Shown: positions 18,044-27,937 of the stretch, piece by piece | How the letters are laid out: every line of letters begins with the position of its first letter | Position numbering within the stretch: position 1 is the first letter of the stretch | From: Shimia thalassica | GTDB taxonomy: Bacteria; Pseudomonadota; Alphaproteobacteria; Rhodobacterales; Rhodobacteraceae | Length of the DNA: 64,000 nucleotides | Assembly (NCBI RefSeq): GCF_001458215.1 | Contig: NZ_CYTW01000005.1 | Coordinates: forward strand, 62,001-126,000 | Direction of reading: 5' to 3' | Notes under the pieces: generated by a model | Seen by the model: the letters and a program-made list of their open reading frames with translations, nothing else | Databases searched by the model: none | What the model was told of the DNA's origin: nothing | Program-made: the position numbers and the translations under genes

Positions 18044-18835
18044 ATGCCAAACGGCGCAACACATTCCACCAGCGGTCAACTGCCCACCAATCTTCGGCTG
18101 CTGGTGGTATTGGAAGAAGTTGCGCGCCTTGGCGTTGCGGTGCGGCCCGTTCAGTTGATCGAGGCGCTGGGCCTGCCCAAGCCGACGGTGCATCGCCTTT
18201 TGCAAACAGCCGAAGCAGAAGGTTTTCTGCAGCGCGATCTGGACGGGGCTTCTTATGGACCGGGGCCGCGTCTGCGCGCCTTGGCCGTAAACACAGTGTC
18301 TTCCGAGCATTTGCGCACGGCGCGCCTTGCGATCCTGAAAGGGGTTGCAGAAGAGATCGGTGAAACCTGCAATCTGGCCACGCCGGACCGCGAAGGCATG
18401 ACCTATCTGGATCGGGTCGAGACCAAGTGGCCCCTGCGCATTCAACTGCCTGTCGGCACACAAGTGCCCTTTCACTGTACGGCAAGCGGAAAGATGTACT
18501 TGTCGAGCCTTCGAACCCCAACCCTTGTCGGGGTTCTGAACGCCAGCCCGCTTGAGCGGAAAACCGAGAAAACGATCACTTCGCCCGAACTTTTAAGGGA
18601 AGAGCTGCGTGAAACGCGCAAACGTGGATATTCGACCGACAACGAAGAGTTTATGACCGGAATGGCAGCGCTTGCAGTGCCAATTCTGGATCAGCAAAGC
18701 CGTTTGATGGCAACCTTGTCCGTGCATGCCCCCGTTCAGCGCCAGACTCTGGACCGCATTCTGGGGTTCCTTGAACCCTTGCAGATTGCCGCCGGAAAAC
18801 TGTCGCAGCTGTATGGAAACGAAACAGGTGAATGA
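18044..18835 (+). CDS. iseR: IclR-family transcriptional regulator of the isethionate cluster
   Basis: The 263-aa protein has an N-terminal winged helix-turn-helix (about residues 12-70, with PVQLIEALGLPKPTVHRLLQTAE as recognition segment) and a C-terminal IclR effector domain (about residues 80-250, with NLATPDREGMTYLDRVE, PFHCTASGKMYLS and RGYSTDNEEFMTGMAALAVPI). It closes the iseKLM operon, 11 nt after iseM. It probably senses isethionate or sulfoacetaldehyde and acts at the inverted repeat at 14626-14650; both points are inference. Confidence 0.82.
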   Translation: MPNGATHSTSGQLPTNLRLLVVLEEVARLGVAVRPVQLIEALGLPKPTVHRLLQTAEAEGFLQRDLDGASYGPGPRLRALAVNTVSSEHLRTARLAILKGVAEEIGETCNLATPDREGMTYLDRVETKWPLRIQLPVGTQVPFHCTASGKMYLSSLRTPTLVGVLNASPLERKTEKTITSPELLREELRETRKRGYSTDNEEFMTGMAALAVPILDQQSRLMATLSVHAPVQRQTLDRILGFLEPLQIAAGKLSQLYGNETGE

Positions 18836-18861
18836 CGTGAAGGCTTGCTGCGCTTCACGTC
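18834..18861. terminator. bidirectional terminator between iseR and eda
   Basis: GACGTGAAG (18834-18842) pairs perfectly with CTTCACGTC (18853-18861), followed by TTTAAG on the plus strand. It lies between convergent genes and overlaps the iseR stop region. Confidence 0.65.
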
Positions 18862-18882
18862 TTTAAGACCCTGTTTGATCCC

Positions 18883-19527
18883 TTAGCTCGAAAGCGTTTC
18901 ACTAGCCTCTCTGGCAAGCGCTTCGATGTCTGCCCAACGCCCTTGTGAAACCAATGCCTCGGGCGCGACCCAGCTGCCGCCGGCACAAATGACGTTTGGC
19001 AGGCTGAGATAGCTTTTAGCGTTTGACAGGCTGACGCCGCCGGTGGGGCAAAAGCTGATCTGGGGCAGGGGGCCGCCAATCGCCTTGAGGGCAGGGGCGC
19101 CGCCCGAGGCTTCTGCAGGGAAAAACTTTTGTACGGTAAACCCGCGTTCCAGCAACCGCATGCTTTCGCTGGCCGATGCCGTGCCGGGGATCAGGGGCAG
19201 GTCTTCTTCCAGACAGGCCTCAATCAGGCTGTCGGTCGTGCCGGGGGACACACCAAAGGTTGCTCCGGCTGCTTTTGCGTTGCGCACATCCAGAGGCGTG
19301 ACAAGTGTTCCGGCACCAACCGCACAGTCCTCTAGGGAAGACATGGCCCGAATGACGTCCAGGGCAGCAGGGGTGCGCAATGTCACCTCAAGCGCAGGCA
19401 AGCCTCCGGCGATCAGAGATTTTGCCAAAGGGATGGCTTGGGCGGCGTCTTGCACGACAAGGACGGGCATAATGGGGGCCAGGCGGCAGATGTCACCGGC
19501 CAGTTTGCTTGCTTCAGCAGGAGTCAT
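18883..19527 (-). CDS. eda: 2-keto-3-deoxy-6-phosphogluconate aldolase
   Basis: The 214-aa class I aldolase cleaves KDPG to pyruvate and glyceraldehyde 3-phosphate. Visible are PVLVVQDAAQAIPLAKSL, EVTLRT (Glu), GAGTL, and the Schiff-base Lys in TVQKFFPAE, with the phosphate-binding CPTGGV. The start (ATG 19525-19527) lies 2 nt from the kdgK stop, so it is co-transcribed with kdgK; longer starts run into kdgK. Together they convert 2-keto-3-deoxygluconate from the uronate route into central metabolites. Confidence 0.93.
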   Translation of the reverse strand: MTPAEASKLAGDICRLAPIMPVLVVQDAAQAIPLAKSLIAGGLPALEVTLRTPAALDVIRAMSSLEDCAVGAGTLVTPLDVRNAKAAGATFGVSPGTTDSLIEACLEEDLPLIPGTASASESMRLLERGFTVQKFFPAEASGGAPALKAIGGPLPQISFCPTGGVSLSNAKSYLSLPNVICAGGSWVAPEALVSQGRWADIEALAREASETLSS

Positions 19528-19528
19528 T

Positions 19529-20470
19529 TTAGAGTATCTCACCTTTTTGCATCCGCGATTGGATGGCGTCGTAATGCGGGATGGAAGCAACGGCTCCGAC
19601 GGTTTCAACAGAGAGAGAGGCCGCGGCACACGCAAACCGCGCGGCGTCCAGAGCATTCTTCGAGCGGGAAAACTCGGCAAGAAACGCGCCGTCGAACGTG
19701 TCGCCGGCACCGGTGGCGTCCGTCAGGTTTGCGGGGAAGGCATCGATCATGTGCTGGCCATGTTCTGTGGCAACAATGGCGCCTTTTTCCGCGAGGGTCA
19801 GAACAACCATTTCAACGCCGAAAGACAGGAAGCGTTTGCAAATTTGTTCAGGGTCGCTGAGGCCGAACAGGGCTTCGGAATCTTCTATGCTTGGAAAGAC
19901 TACGTCGACCAAAGGCAAAATCTGTTCCATCGCGGCGACGGCCTGTTGTGCGGTCCAAAGGTTGAGGCGCAAGTTGGTATCAAACGCAACGCGGGCCCCT
20001 GCCTTGCGCGCCAATTCGGCAGCACGGATAGATGCCGCACAGGCGGTTTCCGAAATGGCCTGTGTGATGCCGCTGATATGAAGAACGCCGACACCATCAA
20101 ACATGCGCTGGTCGAGGTCATCGGGGCCGATCTGGCTGGCGGCAGAGCCTGCACGGCGATACGAGAATTGGTGCCCGTTTGGTCCGTACTCAATAAAATA
20201 GAGACCGGTTGGCGCCGCTTCAGAGCGCTGGACACGCGACGCGTCAATGCCTTCATCCGAATAGAGTTGAAGGATGTGATCGCCAAAGCCATCCGTGCCA
20301 AGATGGGTGAGCATACCCGCCTTTGCTCCGGCTCTTGTCGCGGCGACAGCCGTGTTTGAAACGTCTCCGCCAATGCCCGGGCGAATGTTGTCTTTTTCGA
20401 TCCAGGAGAACTCGAACATAGGTTCACCAAAACAGAGAATGTCCAGCGCATGTGGGCGTGTAGATGTCAT
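19529..20470 (-). CDS. kdgK: 2-keto-3-deoxygluconate kinase, PfkB family
   Basis: The 313-aa sugar kinase has the N-terminal GGDVSNTAVAATRAGA region (PfkB signature 1) and C-terminal DATGAGDTFDGAF (signature 2 with the catalytic Asp and anion hole). It phosphorylates 2-keto-3-deoxygluconate to KDPG, the substrate of the downstream eda. The genes are separated by 1 nt. It overlaps the upstream GntR regulator by 4 nt. Confidence 0.88.
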   Translation of the reverse strand: MTSTRPHALDILCFGEPMFEFSWIEKDNIRPGIGGDVSNTAVAATRAGAKAGMLTHLGTDGFGDHILQLYSDEGIDASRVQRSEAAPTGLYFIEYGPNGHQFSYRRAGSAASQIGPDDLDQRMFDGVGVLHISGITQAISETACAASIRAAELARKAGARVAFDTNLRLNLWTAQQAVAAMEQILPLVDVVFPSIEDSEALFGLSDPEQICKRFLSFGVEMVVLTLAEKGAIVATEHGQHMIDAFPANLTDATGAGDTFDGAFLAEFSRSKNALDAARFACAAASLSVETVGAVASIPHYDAIQSRMQKGEIL

Positions 20471-21201
20471 GGTGTTGGTCCTGTCGTCGTTTCCGTTTCG
20501 TTTCGGGTCAGCGCATCACTGGCGGAAGAGAAATGCGCCTCCATCGCGGCTGCAGCCCCCCGTGCGTCGCCATTTGCGATCGCGCGTTGAATGATCCGGT
20601 GGTCTTCTACAATGCGGTTTTGTTCGCGCTCGGAAGATTGCGCCAAACGGCCCACGGTGATGGAATGCTTCATGATTTCGCGAAGGGGTTTCACGATATA
20701 GACGTAAAGCGGGTTGTCTGTTGCCTCGGCAATGCAGAGGTGGAACCGATAGTCCAGTTCCGCAAAGGCATCGGGGTCACCAACCGCCTGTTCCATAAGT
20801 TCACACAATGAAAGAAGCTGCGCGACCTGTGCGTCAGAGCGGTTTTTGGCCGCGAGTGCTGCGGTGCTTGTCTCAACGCCGCGGCGGACTTCGAGCACCT
20901 TGTTGACCGAAAACTGTGACGTGGCCAACCCGTGGCTAAAGGTGTTTTCAAGCACATCGGGGTTCATCGCGATGACTTGTGCCTTTCGGCCATTCGACAG
21001 CTTGATGTGCCCTGCGCCCGCGAGGTGCGCCAAGGCCCCCCTGATGACAACACGGCTCACACCCGCCCGTGCGCAAAGGTCTGCCTCGGACGGAAGGTCG
21101 TCACCAGGGCGCAGGCCCGTGTCTGCAATCATTGCAGAAATGCTGTCCGCGACCCTCGCATACAGCGGACGCCGGTCCAGATTTTCGAATTCATCCGTCA
21201 T
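20467..21201 (-). CDS. GntR/FadR-family regulator of kdgK-eda
   Basis: The 244-aa protein has an N-terminal GntR winged helix (residues 10-75; LPSEADLCARAGVSRVVIRGAL) and an FCD effector domain (about 95-225) with His residues in FHLCIAEATDN and at the end. The gene heads an operon with kdgK and eda, overlapping kdgK by ATGA. It probably responds to a uronate-derived keto acid. A candidate operator lies just upstream at 21254-21279. Confidence 0.82.
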   Translation of the reverse strand: MTDEFENLDRRPLYARVADSISAMIADTGLRPGDDLPSEADLCARAGVSRVVIRGALAHLAGAGHIKLSNGRKAQVIAMNPDVLENTFSHGLATSQFSVNKVLEVRRGVETSTAALAAKNRSDAQVAQLLSLCELMEQAVGDPDAFAELDYRFHLCIAEATDNPLYVYIVKPLREIMKHSITVGRLAQSSEREQNRIVEDHRIIQRAIANGDARGAAAAMEAHFSSASDALTRNETETTTGPTP

Positions 21202-21253
21202 ATCGATCCATCAAGTGGCAGCACGGTGACTGTGCCAGATTTTTTTAAACCTA

Positions 21254-21279
21254 TGGACCTATAATACAGGTTTGGTCCA
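21254..21279. promoter_or_regulatory. inverted repeat upstream of the GntR-kdgK-eda operon
   Basis: TGGACC (21254-21259) and GGTCCA (21274-21279) flank an inner imperfect palindrome ACCTATAATACAGGT (21257-21271). It lies 53 bp upstream of the GntR start, a fitting place for autoregulation. This differs from the TTGTATGACAA-type sites near udh, so this regulator may have its own operator. Confidence 0.45.
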
Positions 21280-21316
21280 GACGGCAAGTCTGATTTTCTG
21301 GGGCGTGTGGGCGCGA

Positions 21317-22174
21317 TCAGCTAAAGCCGTAGAGCTGGGCGGGGGTGTCGACGAAGATTTTTTGGATATTTGCGCGGGATCCGGCCCAATCCATTGCGAG
21401 GTCGAGGAGATGGACATCGTCTGGATAGGTCTCGCGTGAATTCGACATGTTATGTGGCCAGTTGGTGCCCCAAATAATGCGGTCCGGTGCATGCTGGATC
21501 AAAGCTTTGGACAGGGCGGCAAGATCGTCAAATCCCGGGTGTCCGATCTTTGAGGTCTCGTAGCATCCCGCCAGTTTCACAAAGCAATTTCCACGATCCA
21601 CAAGCCGCAACAGGGCGGCAAACTCTGCGCTGTCAGTCGTGACCGGCTCAAGAAATTTACCGGTATGGTCGATGACATAGTCGCCTTTTATGCTTTCCAG
21701 TTTTGCCATCTGCGCAAGGATATCGCGGCCGTCGAACTGTACGATCAGGGACCATCCAAAGGGATACACGCGGGCATTGACCTCGAGCATTTCATCCAGC
21801 CCCACGGCCCCTTGCAGAATGTTCATGATCCGCGCACCGCGCACGCCTTTGGCGGTCATCTGGTGCAGGTCTTCATCACTTATGTCAGCACTGACCGCGA
21901 CCACACCGCGCGCCGCAGGTCCGAAATGGTCAAGCCCTTCCAGCAGGCATCTGTTGTCTTTCTGATAGGCGTTGCCCTGAACAATCACGACGCGTTCAAG
22001 ACCAAGCCATTTCTGCACCTGTTCATAGTGCGAAATGAGCGCATCCGCCGGCGCCGTGGGCCCGTTGGGTTGATCGCTGTACCTGGAGCTGTCGAACAGA
22101 TGGATATGACAATCCGCGGCAAGAGGCGGCAGTGCAGAGACCGGTGCGCGGCCTGTGAGTGTCCTGAACATCAA
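21317..22174 (-). CDS. gli: amidohydrolase-superfamily lactonase, probable D-galactarolactone isomerase
   Basis: The 285-aa TIM-barrel protein has the N-terminal metal site DCHIHLFD, a central VRGARI segment, DYVIDHTGKF, FVKLAGCYE and the C-terminal IIWGTNWPHN. This is the COG3618 group (PDC lactonase and sugar lactonases). Next to gci and udh it matches the Agrobacterium galactarolactone isomerase, which turns D-galactaro-1,5-lactone (the udh product) into the 1,4-lactone used by Gci. The gene lies 17 bp after gci on the same strand. Plain lactone hydrolysis is the alternative. Confidence 0.78.
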   Translation of the reverse strand: MMFRTLTGRAPVSALPPLAADCHIHLFDSSRYSDQPNGPTAPADALISHYEQVQKWLGLERVVIVQGNAYQKDNRCLLEGLDHFGPAARGVVAVSADISDEDLHQMTAKGVRGARIMNILQGAVGLDEMLEVNARVYPFGWSLIVQFDGRDILAQMAKLESIKGDYVIDHTGKFLEPVTTDSAEFAALLRLVDRGNCFVKLAGCYETSKIGHPGFDDLAALSKALIQHAPDRIIWGTNWPHNMSNSRETYPDDVHLLDLAMDWAGSRANIQKIFVDTPAQLYGFS

Positions 22175-22191
22175 GGGTCTCCGATCCTGGA

Positions 22192-24320
<2,129 letters not shown>

Positions 24321-24332
24321 ATTCTGTGGCGG

Positions 24333-25073
24333 CTAGGAAAGCTGGGCCAACCGCGCAAGAACACGATAGCGTTCAGCTCCATTTGCAAGGTGGGCACGCA
24401 TTGCCTGACCTGCGGCATCGCGGTCCCGTCTGATGATGGCATCCACGATTTCCCGATGCTCTTGCAGAATTTGAAGTTCGACTTCCGGGTCGGTTTGAAG
24501 GTTTGCCTTCTTGCGAAGTTCCGAGCGCGGGATGGTGTCGCGGCCGAGCAGATGAAGAAAGTCCACGAACTTTTGGTTGTTGGTGGCTTCTGCGATGGCA
24601 ACATGCAACGCAAAGTCTTCGGACTCAGATATCTCGCCCGAGATCACGCGTTGTTTGAATTTCTGGTGGCAATCCAAAATTTTCGCTTCCTGAGCAGGAG
24701 AACAACGCAAAGCTGCAAATTCGGAAGCGCCTATTTCTACGGAAGATCGCAACTCAAGAGTTTCGATGACGCCCGCAATTGTTTGCGGGTTCTGGCTCAG
24801 AAAAGTCAGTGTTTCGTCTGTTTGCTTGGGCTCTAGGACAAACACACCGGAACCCTGTCGGGACACCAGCAAACCGTCCTGTTTAAGGCCGGATATGGCT
24901 TCGCGAATAACGGTTCTACTCACGCCGAACTCTTGCGTGAGTTTCTGTTCGGTCGGAAGTTTGGACCCCGGTGTCATATCGCCCTCAAGGATGCGCGCCT
25001 TTAATTGGGTCGCCACATATTGGGACAGGTTCAGGCCGGATTCTTTTGCCTGCTTGCGGGAGGTGCTTGCCAT
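24333..25073 (-). CDS. GntR/FadR-family regulator of the uronate oxidation genes
   Basis: The 246-aa protein has a GntR winged helix (about residues 12-80; LPTEQKLTQEFGVSRTVIREAI, then DGLLVSRQGSGVFV) and an FCD domain (about 100-230). The start at 25071-25073 avoids 16 unlikely upstream residues. It lies between kdgD (same strand) and udh (divergent). The palindrome at 25160-25184 overlaps the promoters of this gene and udh, and a similar half lies before kdgD, so this is the best candidate for the local repressor. Confidence 0.83.
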   Translation of the reverse strand: MASTSRKQAKESGLNLSQYVATQLKARILEGDMTPGSKLPTEQKLTQEFGVSRTVIREAISGLKQDGLLVSRQGSGVFVLEPKQTDETLTFLSQNPQTIAGVIETLELRSSVEIGASEFAALRCSPAQEAKILDCHQKFKQRVISGEISESEDFALHVAIAEATNNQKFVDFLHLLGRDTIPRSELRKKANLQTDPEVELQILQEHREIVDAIIRRDRDAAGQAMRAHLANGAERYRVLARLAQLS

Positions 25074-25159
25074 TGAGTGTCTTTCCGGTGCGTGTGTGTT
25101 CACTTTGCACCGGATGGCCAAGAGGGGGCAATCGTGAAAGTGGATTAGAAGAATAAATA

Positions 25160-25185
25160 GTCAAATTTGTATGACAAAATTGACA
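25160..25185. promoter_or_regulatory. 25-bp palindromic operator between gntR and udh
   Basis: The imperfect palindrome from GTCAA (25160) to TTGAC (25184) matches its reverse complement at about 20 of 25 positions. Its core TTGTATGACAA (25167-25177) fits TNGTNNNACNA of FadR-type GntR regulators exactly. It abuts TTGACA at 25180-25185, a possible -35 for udh, and on the other strand TTGACT, a possible -35 for the regulator. Confidence 0.68.
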
Positions 25186-25240
25186 GGGCTCTTGCGGGCG
25201 TGTCATCAATCCGGTGAATGTAATAAAATTGGAGCAACAT

Positions 25241-26035
25241 ATGACACGTGTTTTGCTGACAGGCGCGGGTGGTAATCTGGGAAAAGTCCTTAGGGCGTCA
25301 CTTGCCGGAGAATTTGACATGATCCGGCTGTCCGATGTTGCCGACATGGACCCTGCAGGCCCCAGAGAGGAGGTCGTGCAGTGTGATCTGGGTGATGCCG
25401 AGGCCGTTCTTGATCTTGTCGAAGGCTGTGATGCCATCCTACATTTTGGTGGGATGTCGGTCGAAAACACGTTTGAGACAATCCTGAACGCGAACATCCG
25501 CGGCGTCTATAATATCTACGAGGCTGCGCGAAAACACAAAGTGGGACGCGTTGTATTTGCCAGTTCGAACCACGCAATCGGATTTCACGAGCGTGAAACA
25601 CGCCTTGATGCTACGGCGGAAATGAGGCCTGACAGCATGTACGGGGTGTCCAAGGGGTTTGGGGAACTGGTCGCGCGGTACTATTTTGACAAATACGGCA
25701 TCGAGACGGCCTCAATTCGTATCGGATCGAGTTTTGAAAAACCCCGTAACCGCCGCATGATGGCCACCTGGCTGAGCTTTCGTGATCTTTCGGACTTGGT
25801 GAAATGCGTTCTTCGGACGGATCGGGTTGGCTATGCGGTTGTCTATGGTGCCTCTGATAATGACGAGACGTGGTGGGATAATACATTAACCGGTTATCTC
25901 GGGTGGCATCCTAAAGACAGCTCGGCACAGTTTGCTGATGACCCGGTCCTGACGTCCGAGGTGAATGACCCCAACGATCCTGCCGTGAAATTTCAGGGCG
26001 GCGCTTTTGCTTCGGCTGGTCATTTCGAGGACTAG
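25241..26035 (+). CDS. udh: uronate dehydrogenase, SDR family
   Basis: The 264-aa extended SDR protein has TGAGGNLGK (NAD-binding, residues 8-16), the catalytic YGVSKGFGE (Tyr and Lys), VVFASSNHAIG (Ser) and RIGSSFEKPRNRRMMATWLS. It oxidises D-galacturonate or D-glucuronate to the 1,5-lactone of the aldaric acid. The text resembles the Agrobacterium Udh. The ATG at 25241 follows GGAG at 25231. It is transcribed away from its regulator, and the terminator at 26102-26138 closes the unit. Confidence 0.93.
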   Translation: MTRVLLTGAGGNLGKVLRASLAGEFDMIRLSDVADMDPAGPREEVVQCDLGDAEAVLDLVEGCDAILHFGGMSVENTFETILNANIRGVYNIYEAARKHKVGRVVFASSNHAIGFHERETRLDATAEMRPDSMYGVSKGFGELVARYYFDKYGIETASIRIGSSFEKPRNRRMMATWLSFRDLSDLVKCVLRTDRVGYAVVYGASDNDETWWDNTLTGYLGWHPKDSSAQFADDPVLTSEVNDPNDPAVKFQGGAFASAGHFED

Positions 26036-26101
26036 ATCAAGTCTTCGGAAAACAGCCGAATCCCGCTGGGCGTGGGTCTCTCAATTCTGAATATTTTCAA
26101 T

Positions 26102-26138
26102 AACAAGTTCACAACTTCATTGGTGTGAACTTGTTTTT
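26102..26138 (+). terminator. rho-independent terminator after udh
   Basis: AACAAGTTCACA (26102-26113) pairs perfectly over 12 bp with TGTGAACTTGTT (26124-26135), followed by TTT. It is the most convincing terminator in the window. Confidence 0.88.
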
Positions 26139-26272
26139 CGTTGCGCACATTTAACAAATCGAGATTAAGTGGACAAATTGGATTTTGCCGTAAAAATATG
26201 GATTTACCTCATAATTTACTGGGGTAATCGTCCATTCAGGTTTGTGAATTTTTGCAAATAATAAAAAAATAG

Positions 26273-26287
26273 TTGTAAAAATTTGTA
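26273..26287 (+). promoter_or_regulatory. 15-bp element shared with 31390-31404
   Basis: TTGTAAAAATTTGTA lies 49 bp before the hexuronate TRAP binding-protein gene in a very AT-rich region. The same 15 bases occur upstream of the SDR gene, and a 12/15 match lies upstream of kdgF. The remainder of 26139-26335 is AT-rich with no gene. Confidence 0.5.
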
Positions 26288-26335
26288 ACTCGTGTGAATT
26301 GTTTCGTGACAAATTGTCCATAGGAGGAGACGACA

Positions 26336-27331
26336 ATGACGTTTAGCAACCTTATCGGTCGCGGAGCATTCGCACTTGCAGCCGCAGCAACCATGGCCAT
26401 TGCGCCAATGGGCGCCGAAGCCAAAGACTGGCGCGGTTGGAACATTCACGTAGAAGACTATCCCGTGTCACACGGCATGGAAGCTTTTATGGCTGAAGTT
26501 GAAGAAAAAACCGGCGGAGAAATCAAAGGTAAAGTATTCCACGCTGGCGTTCTGGGATCTCAGCCCGACGCAATTGAGCAGTTGCGCCTTGGCGCTCTGG
26601 ACTTTGCTGTATTTAGCCTTGGGCCTATGGGTCAGGCTGTTCCGGCCACCAACGTGGTTTCGCTGCCTTTCATCTTCAAAAGCATTCCACAGATGTATGA
26701 ACTGATGGACGGTGCTGGTGGTGCTGCTCTTGGTGAGGCTCTGGAAGAAAAGGGCATCGTTGCTCTTGGTTACTATGATGCGGGCGCACGTTCTTTCTAT
26801 AACTCGATCCAGCCTATCAACACCCCAGCGGACGTTGAAGGCATGAAGATCCGGGTTATGAACAATGACCTGTTCGTTGACATGGTGAACAACCTCGGCG
26901 GCAACGGTACACCAATGGCCTTTGCCGAAGTGTATCAGTCGATCAAGAACAACACCGTTGACGGTGCGGAAAACAACCCGCCATCGTATGAATCAACAAG
27001 CCACTTTGAAGTTGCTCAGTTCTATTCGCTGACACAGCACCTGATCATTCCAGAATGTCTGTGCATGAGCAAAAAAGCGTTTGATGCTCTGACACCAGAG
27101 CAGCAGGAAATCGTTAAAACAGCCGGCAAAAACTCGACCGATCTTCAGCGCAAGCTGTGGGGCGAGCGTGAAGCTGCTTCGATGGAAATCATCAAGGCTG
27201 GTGGCGTTCAAGTCAACGAAATCGCTGACAAATCTGCGTTCCAAGCCGCAATGGGCCCTGTCTATGACGGCTACCTGGCTGCAAACTCAGACATGACCGA
27301 TCTCGTTAACCTGTTCCGCAACGCTGATTAA
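26336..27331 (+). CDS. TRAP transporter substrate-binding protein, probable hexuronate
   Basis: The 331-aa DctP-family protein has a Sec signal peptide (residues 1-29, ending MGAEA), AGVLGSQPDAIEQLRLGALDF, the ligand-binding GMKIRVMNNDLFVDMV (Arg) and TPMAFAEVYQSIKNNTVDGAENN. GGAGGAGAC precedes the ATG. Lying between udh and the RraA/kdgF genes it most likely imports galacturonate or glucuronate. The substrate is inference from context. Confidence 0.82.
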   Translation: MTFSNLIGRGAFALAAAATMAIAPMGAEAKDWRGWNIHVEDYPVSHGMEAFMAEVEEKTGGEIKGKVFHAGVLGSQPDAIEQLRLGALDFAVFSLGPMGQAVPATNVVSLPFIFKSIPQMYELMDGAGGAALGEALEEKGIVALGYYDAGARSFYNSIQPINTPADVEGMKIRVMNNDLFVDMVNNLGGNGTPMAFAEVYQSIKNNTVDGAENNPPSYESTSHFEVAQFYSLTQHLIIPECLCMSKKAFDALTPEQQEIVKTAGKNSTDLQRKLWGEREAASMEIIKAGGVQVNEIADKSAFQAAMGPVYDGYLAANSDMTDLVNLFRNAD

Positions 27332-27350
27332 TCTGCATTGCTAAATCAAA

Positions 27351-27378
27351 GTATGCCCCGGCGATAGCTGGGGCATAC
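27351..27378 (+). other. intercistronic stem-loop after TRAP binding-protein gene
   Basis: GTATGCCCC (27351-27359) pairs perfectly with GGGGCATAC (27370-27378). It lies between the binding-protein gene and dctQ and has no U-tract, fitting a role in differential mRNA levels. Confidence 0.6.
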
Positions 27379-27404
27379 GACACCGGATTTGGAGGAAACA
27401 ATCC

Positions 27405-27935
27405 GTGGAAGATGCACCCCGTTGGATGAAGCAAACTGAAAGAGTGCTGGATGGGTTGAGTTTCCTATGCATGCTGATCGCTTCAATCGCTCTTGTTGTT
27501 CTGATCGTTACATTTGGTTGGTTGGTTTTCGGGCGCTACGTCCTCAACTCTACACCGACCTGGGTTGAGCAACTCGCATTGTTGCTGATCTGCTATATCA
27601 CTTACCTTGGCGCAGCAGTGGGTATCCACGACAACACCCACCTTGGCGTTACGATTTTCCGGGACATGATGCCGGCCAAAATCAACAGCTTTCTGCGTCT
27701 GCTTATCGATATCATTCTCGCCGCGTTCGGCCTGATCATGATGATCGCAAGTATTGATCTGGTTGTCTTTGGCTGGAGCACACTTCTCCCGATGCTGAGC
27801 ATCCCCGAGGGCGTTCGTTCCCTGTCGGCGGCGCTGTGTGGTGGACTTGTGTTTATCTTTGCCGGCACCCGTGTCGCATTTCGAATAGCCTGCCACGTGC
27901 ACGGCAAAACCTACGTTGAAAGAGGCTTGATCTAA
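27405..27935 (+). CDS. TRAP transporter small permease (DctQ)
   Basis: The 176-aa protein has four membrane helices (about residues 18-42, 53-72, 95-117, 135-157), with WVEQLALLLICYITYLGAAVG, a typical DctQ segment. The start is GTG at 27405 after GGAGG. The stop is followed by the large-permease ATG after 2 nt. It is part of the hexuronate TRAP importer. Confidence 0.85.
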   Translation: MEDAPRWMKQTERVLDGLSFLCMLIASIALVVLIVTFGWLVFGRYVLNSTPTWVEQLALLLICYITYLGAAVGIHDNTHLGVTIFRDMMPAKINSFLRLLIDIILAAFGLIMMIASIDLVVFGWSTLLPMLSIPEGVRSLSAALCGGLVFIFAGTRVAFRIACHVHGKTYVERGLI

Positions 27936-27937
27936 CT

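Noticed and set aside
19043-20359. 438-codon plus-strand frame
   Set aside because: Runs opposite eda and kdgK, both with clear active-site motifs; it has no domain.
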